Position numbers and translations under genes: made by a program. From NCBI GenBank assembly GCA_963576765.1, contig OY755206.1, forward strand, positions 26,005,679 through 26,069,678: a DNA stretch of 64,000 bases, given 5' to 3'. The notes beneath the pieces are model-generated. The model had not been told where the DNA came from. It saw only the letters and a program-made list of their open reading frames with translations, and ran no database searches. Every line of letters begins with the position of its first letter. Position 1 is the first letter of the stretch. Shown here one piece after another: positions 36,022-46,784 of this stretch. The stretch is from Draba incana. Taxonomy: Eukaryota > Streptophyta > Magnoliopsida > Brassicales > Brassicaceae.

Positions 36022-36228
36022 ATGAGCACAATTCTCTATTTTGATTATGGAGGACATTATGTCAAGAACGGAGACGGGTATGAATGGATTTCAATTGAAG
36101 AGATATTGGCCTATGAGAAGACCATTTATCTTGTCCTACATCATTCTGATTGGCAAGTTTCACCACATATAGAAGAAAGTGTGTCTTACCTCCAGAATAC
36201 AAAAACAGCAGGGGAAGAAGACGAGTGA
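36022..36228 (+). pseudogene. PB1-like domain fragment (MuDR/MULE-type N-terminus)
   Basis: A branch/acceptor-like tttttttcag (to 36015) precedes an ATG opening MSTILYFDYGGHYVKNGDGY. This is the pattern of the PB1-like domain found at the N-terminus of plant MuDR-type transposases and related proteins (YGG.W....Y). The frame stops after 68 codons. The next frame (36150-36419) carries an AT-hook-like RGRPKRTRKG. No transposase core follows before the hAT insertion at 36532. Assignment is from a short pattern only. Confidence 0.35.
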
Positions 36229-36436
36229 GAAGATTTCCATCAAAAGGAGAACCCCAACCAAAAACACCAAAGAAAAAAGAGAAGATGTTTGACCTTAAAA
36301 GTCAAGAAGGTACCCAACAAAATACCCCAAGAGGGAGACCTAAAAGGACCCGTAAAGGGATTCCTAAAGGAACTCCCAGGGCCGTGCCTAATGAGTTATC
36401 AAAAAGACATTCGCCTTAGGGCCTCAAATAATATAT

Positions 36437-36500
36437 AAATTTTAGGGGCCCCAAATTACCAAGAGTTATAATATTTAAATTTTGGGGGCCCCAAATTACC
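36437..36500. repeat. duplicated aaatttt(a/g)ggggccccaaattacc unit
   Basis: A 24-bp unit centred on the palindrome ggggcccc occurs twice, 40 bp apart (36437-36460 and 36477-36500). Confidence 0.85.
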
Positions 36501-36531
36501 AACTATGAACAACATTGTAATACTCTGAAAC

Positions 36532-39500
36532 CTAAGCTGCATGGAATCAGAAGCGGGTACGCGGAAGCGGAAGCGTTTGGAAGCGAGGAAGCGAGTTTTT
36601 AGAAAAATTTAGGAAGCGGGTGCGGGTTGGAAGCGTATATATATATATTTATATATATATATATATATATTTATATAAATTAAAATTCTAAACATAAAAT
36701 CATATCAAAATAAAATGTTTAACAATTTTTATAATTTAAACATTTAAATAAAAATAGTGCCTAAAATCACAAGTTGATACCGTCGTCATCCTTTTCATTT
36801 TCATCATCTCTTTCAAACACCACCGACTCCAACTCTGGTTCATCAAGAGAAAGATCCTCAAACTCAAGCCTCCCTAGATTAATCTCATCCAATGAATCAA
36901 ACTGGTCACCTCCAATATCCCACATATGATTGGGACCTTCTTTATAAGAAGAACTTTTTCTAGATAGAAGACGAAGATTAGTGTGCACAAATACCAAATC
37001 TTCAGCTCTTTGTGGAGCAATCTTGTTTCTTGTTGCAGAATGTATGAACTTGTAAGTGCTCCAATTCCTTTCGCAACATGAGGATGAAGATGGTTGTCCA
37101 AGCAACTTAAATGCTAAGGCTTGGAGCTTTGGTGCTGAAGATCCATGAACTGCCCACCACCTCAAAGGTTCTAGGATAAACCTATCATGAATCGCATCGA
37201 CACTACCAAAATCTTCCAAGCATAAAGAAAAATTAGAATACTCAACATTAACCTCTCTTCTTTCGTCTTGATTTGGAAAATACTTCATGATGCAATTTTT
37301 TCTTTCTCTAGTAATCTCCAAATCTTGATGTGGAGCTTTTTTATTGTTCTCTTCTCCAAGACACTCTGAACTATAATATCTACACCCAAAAAAATGTACA
37401 ATAATTTATAAATTCACTAAAACAATAGCTTTGACAAATGATAAACAACGTGAACAATAGCTAAAACAATAGCTCTTGTTTTAATTTATAAATCCACTAA
37501 AACAATAGCTCTTGTGAACGTGGTGAACGTGAACGTGATAAATTAATGGATTACTTTAACAGCTCTTGACAAATGATAAATTAAGCAAATGAAATTAGAT
37601 TTATAAACTTACTTGGGATTTAGAGAATGTGCCATACAATGAAGAGGAGTGTTACTCTTGCTCCAACGAGATGTCAAAACAGAATGAATAGCATTCCAAA
37701 AGACAGAGTCATCATCAAGTTGTTTTCTTTCTTTTTTAAAGATAGCCTTCTTCACATCCTGAATCATACTTTCCCACCATTCATATACAAGATGAAGAGA
37801 AGGCCTATCAGTATCAGCAGCTCTAATCACGTTATAGATGGGCAAAGTGAAAGATAAAACATATTCAAGTTCATCCCAAAACATCTCATCTAATATCTTT
37901 TTCTTCACTGATGATGCTCTTTGTACACCGTCTTCTTTATAATCATCCCACTTAGGACTGATCACCATTTGTTGCAACCCAGTTTTTATTTTTTTTAATC
38001 TCTTCAACATCACAACCGTGGAGGCAGACCTATGAAAATAAACTTTAATGATCTTAGACTTCTAATTTGAGAATATAAGTAAGATTAACTAAGAAAAACA
38101 GAAACAAACCTTGTCGAAGCAATTGTAAGGAGCTTAAGATCACAATGCTCGGTGAACATTACAAGTCTCATTCCATGGTTCATAATGAAATTCTTGATCC
38201 AAGTCACATCCTCACTGATAGACTTTATCCAATAACAAGTTTCATACACATCTTCATTGTTTCTTGAGCTTGCTAATGGTGCACATATGTTCTTCAAAGC
38301 AAGGTTTAAGGTATGAACCACACATGGTGTCCAAAAGATAGTAGGAAACTTGGCTGAAATAAGTGCACCGGCTTTTACACAGTTTGAAGCATTGTCAGTA
38401 ACTATTTGAACCACATTCTCATGCCCGACCTCCTTTATGCATTCTATGATCAGCTCTGCAATCATCTCACCGGTTTTTGTTTCACCTTGACTATTGACCG
38501 CCCTTAACATCATTGGACCACTCTCATTTGCAGCAATCAAGTTAAATATCGGTCTTCTTTGTGGATCTGACCAGCCATCACTACATATACTAACTCCTTT
38601 TTGTTTCCATGTGTTCTTCAAAGGCTGCAAGTGCATGTCAATGTTCTTTCTTTCCTTTTGAAGAAGTGCAGTTCTCAATGAATTATACCCAGGTGGAATA
38701 TATCCAGGAATTTCTGATGCACGCTTGTATGAGTTATGGTAGTGAGGATTTCTTGCAAGGTTAAAAGACAAACCACCTGTGTAGAACATTCTAGCTACCT
38801 CACCATCACATTGCTCCCTAGCTTCATTCTTAAATGCTTTCTCCAAAGAACTCATTCCCTTTCTTTTCTTTGGATCAGACTCACTTTCATTAGGAACTTT
38901 ATAGCTCATATCATAATCAAGAGAAGAACTAGATGGTTTTCTTGATGAAGAAGGCAATGGAACTGTTTTAGGAGCTGCACGTTTTATCCTTTCCTTGCAA
39001 TCATCCACCAATTTTTTCATGTGAGCTCTTTGTTGAGGAGTAACCTTCAAACATCCTTTAATTCCTTTAATTCCCTCTTGTAACAAATGAGTCATGACTC
39101 TAGTATGAGATCCAACATACGAGTTATTGCAAAAATTGCATTCAAACCTCCATGATCCTCCTCCAGCCAACTTCTCAATCTTCTTCACATACATCCACAA
39201 AGGAGCTTTATCATCCACATTAGATGACTCATCAATATTTGGAGAATCTTGAGACATAGATGTCGTTATATTTCTGTAAAAAGAAGTTTGTTAAGTAAAG
39301 CACTAAACTAAGTTATTAAGAAAAGCAGAGCAACAAAGATTTACGAACAATGAATTATTAAGATAATCAAAAGTGACTAATTGAGCAACAAAGGTTTATG
39401 AACAATGAAGGTTTGGATTGAGTAATTGAGATTACCTTTTGACTTTTGTGTTCTTCTAGCTTAGGTTTTTACGATCTGTAAAAAAAAAATCAGAAGTGAA

Positions 39501-39821
39501 GTATTGAAGCTCAAAGGGCGTGACTCGTGAGGCAAAGATATTTTAACACTTTGTTAATTAGGTTTTTAATTGGGCTCCATGGGCCATAAACAAAATTAAT
39601 TAAAAGCCTACAATATTCCTCATCTTCTTTCAACGTAAAAGCCTACACACGCTTCCGTTCCACTCCGCCGACGATTCCAAGTTGGAATCTTGCGCTTCCA
39701 ATGCGATTCCGATCGACCGATTTTGGGAAGCGCGATTCCGAGGCGATTCCGGGCGATTCCGATTCCGACCCCGATTCGGAAGCGCGAAACGTCACCTCTT
39801 GGACGATTCCATGCAGCTTAG
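36532..39821 (-). mobile_element. full-length, apparently autonomous hAT transposon
   Basis: The termini are a perfect 17-bp inverted repeat: CTAAGCTGCATGGAATC on the left and its complement ending at 39821. The 8-bp direct duplication tctgaaac lies at 36524-36531 and 39822-39829. Both subterminal regions carry repeated GGAAGCG / CGCTTCC and gcgattcc motifs (36550-36635 and 39650-39790), the expected transposase-binding repeats. One minus-strand transposase gene fills the interior. The 3290-bp length, perfect ends and open transposase suggest recent insertion. Confidence 0.95.
36767..39257 (-). CDS. hAT-family transposase (BED finger, RNase H-like core, hAT dimerisation domain)
   Basis: Three exons join in frame without any stop: 39257-38110, 38029-37613 and 37379-36767, giving 725 aa. 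All borders are GT-AG. The frame starts MSQDSPNIDESSNVDD. A BED-type zinc finger spans about 38-58 (C40, C43, H51, H57). The RNase H-like catalytic triad is plausibly D227 (CSDGWSD), D288 (VTDNASN) and E625 (CCERNW). The hAT C-terminal dimerisation region lies at about 592-640 (PLRWWAVHG...CCERNWSTYKFIHS) and the C-terminus is acidic. The protein would bind the element's ends in the nucleus and catalyse cut-and-paste movement. It resembles the DUF659/hAT_C group of plant transposases. No missing motif was noticed, which is unusual among the elements here. Confidence 0.92.
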
Positions 39822-39829
39822 TCTGAAAC

Positions 39830-40290
39830 TAGAGACTACTATGTGTTAAATGACGGCGCACATGTTCTATTATGTGGCGCACATGTTTTTTGTTTTATCC
39901 ATTTTATTAAATGTTTTTTTTTGTTTTTATCCATTATTGGTTGTAAATAAATGTTTATGTCGGGGAGAAAATTTTGTTTTTGTCTCTCACTCAAAAAATC
40001 AAAAACAATTCTTCCCCAAATTCAAAAAATTAGGGTTTCCGTGGATAGAGACAAAGAGAGAAAGTGAAGCTCCAACTCCAACTCCAACCATTCATCAATT
40101 CCGGCCGATTTGCACCCAAGGAACCAAAAGTAAGTTCAATTCTCTCATTCTTTACATCACATTAGGTTAATTTTGAAATTAGGGTTCTAAATTTTGGGAT
40201 TTGGGGATTTACTTTGTTTGATAGAGGGAACCTAGAGGAACCATCATTTCAAAACCTAGCGACACATCTTCGGAAGGACCCAGCTGGGCC
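39830..40290 (+). other. upstream region of the GRF-finger gene
   Basis: AT-rich DNA followed (40020-40140) by a leader-like sequence with agggttt and a donor-like AAAAG|TAAGTT. A second exon begins near 40225. There is no independent gene. Confidence 0.4.
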
Positions 40291-40856
40291 ATGCACTATG
40301 AAGGAGGATATGATTATCCGGAATTTGCACTAGGGATTTCGACCCGATGTGTTTGTGGACAACCACCTGTGCTTAAGACTCACATCGGGGATCCCGATCG
40401 AGTTCATCGAAAATACTACACTTGCGAGTAAGATAAGGATGTAAGGAATCCGAAACTTCAACTCATTTAATTTATTTATTTAAATTTTAGTTTTTGTTGA
40501 TTTAAATTTGAGTGTTGGATTGAACATTAGACAAATGAAATACACCATGTGTAGAAATTGTGGGACGACGCAATCATGGAGGAGATAAGTTTATTGAAGA
40601 CAAAGTCAGAGTCGTAGAAGATCGCCTTGGAGAATGGATTGGACATCCCGATCACATGTCCTCGGAAGTGGTGTGGGACTTGCTCTGTAGCTGTGATGAA
40701 GAGAAGAAGAAGCTTACCGAGACGGTTGAAAAAGTTGAAAAGACTAAGAAGGAAACCACTGAGCTAAAGGAAGTTGTTATCAAACTTCAAACCAAGGTGT
40801 ATGGAGAGAAAGAGATAAAGCTTACTGTTGCTGTCCTTGGGGTCCTTGTTTGTGTT

Positions 40857-41380
40857 CACTACAAGAGAACATTCCATTTGTGACTACCGTTTGTGACTGA
40901 AAAATCAGTCACTAATTTTTGCAACTACTTTGAGACGACTTTCCGACTGATTTGCCACGCCAATAGACGGTATCGCAAACTCGTCGCTAATATGCGACGC
41001 CAACAACTAGTCGTAAGGTAGTCGCCAATTAGTGACTACATTGTGACACCTAAAAGTAGGTTCAGAAGTTGTTACAAATCAGTCACAAATTAGCGACTCC
41101 TAGAAGACGATTATAGTAGTCGCCAAAATGTGACGGATTTGTGACTATAAGAGGAGTAACAATTAAGCGACGCCTTCAAAAGAGTCAGTAAAGCGTCGCA
41201 AAACTTATGTCGGCACAAACAAACAAATTAATACGCATGTCGGTAAGAAAAAAACAAAAAAAAAACATGTTTAATCACGAGTGCACCTAACTAAGATATT
41301 TTTTATAATTATAGTCACAAAGTAGAGGCTAAAACGTCACATATTTGTGACTCTTTCGTTGTCGTCACAAAGTAGTGGCT
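40857..41380. repeat. left terminal and subterminal repeats of CACTA
   Basis: Many direct and inverted copies of gtgact / gcgac / cgtcgc / agtcactaa motifs occur in 520 bp, starting at the CACTA terminus. Confidence 0.85.
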
Positions 41381-41595
41381 AATCTTTTTGCCTATATATA
41401 CGATTCACTCTCCCCTCATTTCACTTACACATTCATCTCTCTCTCTCTCATTCAAAGTCATATGGAATGAAAAAATATTTTTGGAGGAAAAAAAAGATTT
41501 GAGAGTGAAAAAAAAAAAGATTTGAGAGTGAAAAAAAAGGAAAAAAAAAGAAAAAAAAAAGAAAAAGAAAAGAAAAATAGTTGAGGAGAAAAAAA

Positions 41596-44500
41596 ATGTG
41601 GCCTTATTCATCGCGGTCTTGGATGTACAACCGGCTCGATCCAATTACGGACAATATATCCGCCGAATTTGTGGAGGGGGTCAAATAATTCACGAGACTT
41701 GCAGCAGTCCAAGACTTTGCTCTCAGTAGTGAAGGTAAAATATATTGCCCTTGTGCTACTTGTAGAAATATGCGTAGACCGAAACCAGTTAATACTGTAA
41801 CGAATCATTTGCTTAGTAATGAATTTATGGAAGAATATTATGTGTGGACGGAACACGGGGAAGATTATAATGTAGTAGGAGTAGGTAGTAGTAGTACCGG
41901 TAATTTAGTACCGGTAATGATCAATTTAGTACGGGTAATGAAGAGATTCATGATGGTAGTAATGTTTACGCTGAAATGGTTCAAGATGCATTTCATGATC
42001 AAGCTGGAAATGATTATGTTTATGAAGAACCTACCGGGGATGCAAATAAATTCTACCAGATGTTAGACGCTGCAAATACGCTATTATATGAAGGTTGTCG
42101 AGAAGGTCACTTGCAACTATCTTTTGCGGCTCGACACATGAATATCAAATCAGACCATAATTTGAGTGAAGTTTGCATGGACTCATGGGCGGAAGCGTGT
42201 ACAGAGTATTCACCTCAGCCTAATCGTGCAACCGGGTCATATTACGAGACAAAAACATTGATACGAAAGCTAGGATTGCCGATGCAGAAATACGATGTAT
42301 GCGAGGATAATTGTATGCTTTTCTGGAAAAAAGACGCGGCATTGGAGAATTGCAAGTTTTGTGGAAAACCAAGGTATATGCTTGATACCGGAGGGCGGAA
42401 GAGAGTGCCAATTAGTAAAATGTGGTATCTTCCTATCGGTGATAGGCTGAAGAAATTATACCAATCAGAGAAGACTACAGCGGCAATGAGATGGCATGTT
42501 GAGCACGAGTCAAAAGACGGAGTTATGTATCATCCATCTAATGCGGCAGAGTGGAAAATTTTCGATCAACTCCATCCCGGTTTTGCAGGGGAGACAATAA
42601 ACGTACGACTTGGATTATGTACAGATGGTTTCAATCCTTTCGATATGTCGAAGAATCATTCGTTGTGGCATGTGATCTTGACTCCTTACAACTTACCTCC
42701 ACATATGTGCATGAATGAAGAGTATTTGTTTTTGACGGTATTGAACTTGGGACCTAATCATCCATGTGGGAGTCTTGATGGTTTTCTTCAGCCGCTGATC
42801 GAGGAGCTTAAGGATTTATGGAATATTGGAGTCGAAGCGTACGATGTGTCATTACAGCAAAACTCCAACCTCAAAGTTGTTCTGTTGTGGATGATTAGTG
42901 ACTTTACAGCATATGCTATGTTGTCGGGATGGACGACTCACAGAAAACTAGCTTGTCTCATTTGCAAAGAAGATACAAATGCTTTCTACTTGCATGCTGG
43001 TCGGAAGACGTGTTGGTTTGATTGTCATAGAAGATTTTTGCCGCAAGATCACCCGTTACGAAGGAACAAAGTTAATTTTCAAAAGGGACGTAACGCTATA
43101 AATTTGTATCCACCAGAATCGTTGATGGGCAAACAACTATATCAGAGTATACAAAACAGCGGAGCAAAGAAAACATCTGAATGTGGTGGAAATAGACATA
43201 AAAAAAAACCTCCCGGCTATGGAGATTGGCATAATTGGCATAAAAGAAGCATTTTCTGGGAGCTACCATACTGGGTGGATCTGAACTTACGATATTTCCT
43301 TGACGTAATGCATATCGAGAAGAACTTTTTTGATAACATCATGTACACTGTGATGAATGTGAAAGAAAAATCTAAAGACACAGTGAAGTCAAGAATAGAT
43401 ATGGAAAGACATTGCCACCGACCAGAACTGCGTGTGGATGATTATGGGAACGCCCCATTCCCTATTTGGAGATTGCCCACAAGAGGACTAGATGCATTAC
43501 TAGATTGGGCAAAAAATCAAGCCAAATTTCCTATGGCTACGCAGGGAATTTAGCAAGTTGTGCAGACATCAATGCCCGAAAGTTTTCGGGAATGAAAAGT
43601 CACGACTGTCATGTTTTTATGGAGCGGTTGCTTCCGTTCGTATTTGCAGAACTTCTTTCGCGAAGCGTTCACCAAGGATTGTCAGGTACATATACATACA
43701 TAAAGTCTTTTATTACTATTATTGGTGCTCTGATTATTGACGTGGAGATATGTTTTACAGAAATTTGAGCCTTTTTACGTGACCTAAACAGTAGATCGTT
43801 GGATCAAAGCCGGCTCCAAATTTTGAAGGAGAATATTGTTACCATAATCTGCAATTTGGAAAAATCTTCCCACCTGCATTTTTTTATGTCATGGAGCATC
43901 TACCTATTCACTTGCCATACAAAGCCGAGCTTGGGGGTCCTGTGCAGTACAAATGGATGTATTCGTTCGAAAGGTTCTTTAAACATTTGAAAGGAAGCGC
44001 AAAGAACAAAGCTCGTCCAGCAGCATCGATTGTTGAAGCATACAGGAACGATGAGATATCTAATTTCTCTGAACACTACTTCCCCCCCCCCCCCCCCCCC
44101 CCCAAAATGTCCACAGCTGCAAGAAAAAGGATAATAATTAAGAACCATATACTTTGTTTTATGTTGTTTAATTCTATCCATAGCATATTAATTAACAAAT
44201 TAATTTCGTAGGGCATCTCGATATACCTGCACCAGTGCCAGATTTATTTACTGGGGTCGGTCACCCAAGTGGCAAATGTACTGAGTTTTGGCTGAAAGAC
44301 ATTGATTATAAGACCGCGCATTTATATGTTTTGCGTAATTGTGAGTATTTTCGACCGTTCGAAAGGTATTAATATTTTCTCCTACATATAATTGTTGTCG
44401 AAATGATTTGTTTTCAGATCCTTTAGTAATTTGTTGTTTTAAATGCAGGTACTTGGATGCACAAATTCGAGTTGGAAACCCAGGACTATCTGATGAAGAG

Positions 44501-45390
44501 GTCACAGCAAAAAGAGACGATGAATTTCATTCATAGATGCGCCAATATGTAAGTATTCATATTATTTAATTCTCAATTTTATATAATTGAATAATATTTT
44601 TGTATGTAGATGCAAGGGAAAAACATGAACACAATTTTCCAATATGGGTTCACGATATATTAGAAGGTCCTGAGAATAAGGTGAAGTCGTGGCCTATGTA
44701 TTTTACGAGGGGGTATATGTTTCACACGCGTGAACACGGAGCACACGGGAAAACAATGAATGATGGGATTTGTGTTCGAGGACAAAATTATTCAGACGCC
44801 TCCGACGAAGATTATTTCTATGGCACAGTTGAACAAATTATCGATCTCACATATCCCGGAATCTTGAAATTGAAAATCATACTTTTTTACTGTCAATGGT
44901 TTGACCCTACGATCGGTAAAGGGACTCGAAAGAACGAGATTGGCGTTGTCGATGTGCTTTCATCTTGAAAATATCCAAAGTACGAACCATTCATCTTAGG
45001 TACAAATTCACGTGACTCCCAACTTATGACATACTTATTTGTACTAAAATGAAATGTTTTTCTTTCACAACGTCTCAAGCTGATCAGGTTTGTTATCTTC
45101 CCTATCCAAATCCAAAGCGTGCTCGGAAAACATGGCTAACTGTTTTGAAAGTGAATCCGCAAAATCGGATTCAAGGAAAGTTCATGGAAAATGAGGAGGT
45201 TATTTTGCAACAAACGGTCGACGAAACAACCACATCGAGCGTTCAGGATTTACATATCGATGGTTTAGTTGATGTGACGCATCCGGTGGAAGGTCTTGCT
45301 TTCGAAATTGGAGACGAAGATCCTACCGATGAATTCCAATGTAATTTATCTGACCACGCTTCCGACGAAGAACCTTGCGATGAGTATTAA
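41596..45390 (+). pseudogene. CACTA tnp2-type transposase (Transposase_21 with DUF4218 and DUF4216-like regions)
   Basis: The frame opens MWPYSSRSWMYNRLDPI with a Cys/His transposase-associated segment (CPCATCRN). The tnp2 core at 41976-43553 has LGLCTDGFNPFDMSKNHSLW, LFLTVLNLGPNHPC and LRYFLDVMHIEKNFFDNIMY. A DUF4218-like part follows (MKSHDCHVFMERLLPF, FFYVMEHLPIHLPYKAELGG, YPFERF-like YSFERF), then a DUF4216-like part (FPIWVHDILEG, LTYPGILKLKIILFYCQWFD). The protein would recognise and cut the element ends. Breaks are an in-frame TAA at 41686-41688, a frameshift between about 41900 and 41975, a shift near 43530, and TGA after VDVLSS near 44967. The last piece (45049-45390) ends ASDEEPCDEY. 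Confidence 0.9.
44082..44103 (+). repeat. 22-nt cytosine homopolymer
   Basis: An uninterrupted C run lies within the transposase gene, where the frame would read polyproline after SEHYF. Confidence 0.95.
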
Positions 45391-45593
45391 TATTTTTATG
45401 TATGCGTACTATTTATATGTTTATAAGTGTGTAATGTATTTATGGGATTTGTTATACTTTTTTATGTGTGCAATATATTTATGGAGATTATTATGTACCC
45501 ATTGAACCCGCAGACCAAAACCCCATTTTTTTAACTTACTACTTAACTCTATATAAATTAACTTTTGTGGTACTAACAACCATAATTTTACAA

Positions 45594-45676
45594 TAGCACA
45601 GCGGTTATCACGATCAAAACAATCAACATTATCACGAACCCGAGTTCGAATCCGGGGAGCAACAACCCTTTTTTTT
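45594..45676 (+). ncRNA. tRNA-like / SINE-like pol III promoter module 1
   Basis: An A-box-like tagcacagcggtta (45594-45607) and a B-box-like gagttcgaatcc (45642-45653) have tRNA-like spacing. They are followed by a run of eight T (45669-45676), the usual pol III stop. A full cloverleaf was not demonstrated, so it is more likely a tRNA-derived fragment than a working tRNA. Confidence 0.4.
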
Positions 45677-45722
45677 GTCCTATAAATAAACATTAGTATA
45701 AATACTAACAAATATATTACTA

Positions 45723-45787
45723 TGGCACATCGGTTAAACACATTTAAACAAGCATCCGAACCCGAGTTCGATCCCAGGACGCTTTAG
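45723..45787 (+). ncRNA. tRNA-like / SINE-like pol III promoter module 2
   Basis: A second A-box-like tggcacatcggtta (45723-45736) and B-box-like gagttcgatccc (45764-45775) lie 129 and 122 bp after those of module 1. The sequences around both B boxes are alike (gaacccgagttcgat/aatcc). No T-run follows closely. Confidence 0.35.
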
Positions 45788-45789
45788 TG

Positions 45790-46440
45790 AAGAAATAAGG
45801 TTTAGGGTTTCAATTAGTCACTACTTTGCGACGCTTTAGCGACTGATTCGACACTAATTTGCCACACTTTGTACAATAGCGACTGATTAGTCACTAACTT
45901 GCGACGGTGGTTAACATTGTAACACATTTTAAACGAAAATTATTTGCCTACATGATTCATAGATGTATTCTACCTTGTATAGCACACCAATTCAACGTTT
46001 GTGATATGTGATAAAACATTTTCTATCAATGTAAAAAAATCAAACTATATGAAAAATTTGTTTCATATAGTTTATGTTTTAAACACTTAGTAGTTTATGT
46101 TATAATAGGTAAGCTTAATGTTTTTCTAAATTTTTGTTGTTATTCATGATATAAAAGGTATATCAAAATTTTTAGGGTATATGGCATAGAAGAAGTTTAG
46201 AGGAACAAAAATTAGGGTCTAAATGTTTAGGGTTTAGGGATTTGATTTGTGACTAACTAGTAGTCGTCACAAATTAGTTGCTAATTATCCACTAATTACC
46301 GACTGAATGAAGACTAATACATGGGCCCATTTGTACAATTATTTGGGCTTTCTGGCGGCCTTATTTTGCCGTGTAAATGAAATATTAGCGACTGATTCGC
46401 GACGCCAATAGAAAAAAATTTCATTAGGTCGGAGACCCAA
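45790..46440. repeat. internal block of CACTA subterminal-type repeats
   Basis: The motifs seen at the element ends (gcgactgatt, agtcactaacttgcgacg, gtcgtcacaaattag) occur densely at 45810-45920 and again at 46245-46420. An AT-rich gap separates the two groups. The block lies between the two transposon genes. Confidence 0.75.
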
Positions 46441-46784
46441 GGGTCATTTTCTTATTCATCTTTCTATCAAACCCTAATTTCATCCCTCTTTTCTCTCAAT
46501 CCTCTCACGAACACATACCCTAATTTCTCAATCCTCTCACGAATCCTTTCGATTCTGGGATAAATTCTTCTCTTTCTCCTTGTTCTTCATCTGTATGAGT
46601 CGAATCCTTTCGATTCTGGGATAAATCTCTTCTCTTTCTCACGAAACCTTTCGAATCCTTTCGATTTCTTCATCCAATCGATTTCACCTCAGAAACCCTA
46701 ATCCCTATCTCTCTCGTTTTCGATTCAAACCCTCATATCTAACCTAAATCCAAAACCTTAATCTTTCCAGAAATTCTAATCGCA

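Noticed and set aside
41405..41644. Phenylalanine-rich minus-strand frame
   Set aside because: Antisense of the A-rich leader of the CACTA transposase gene.
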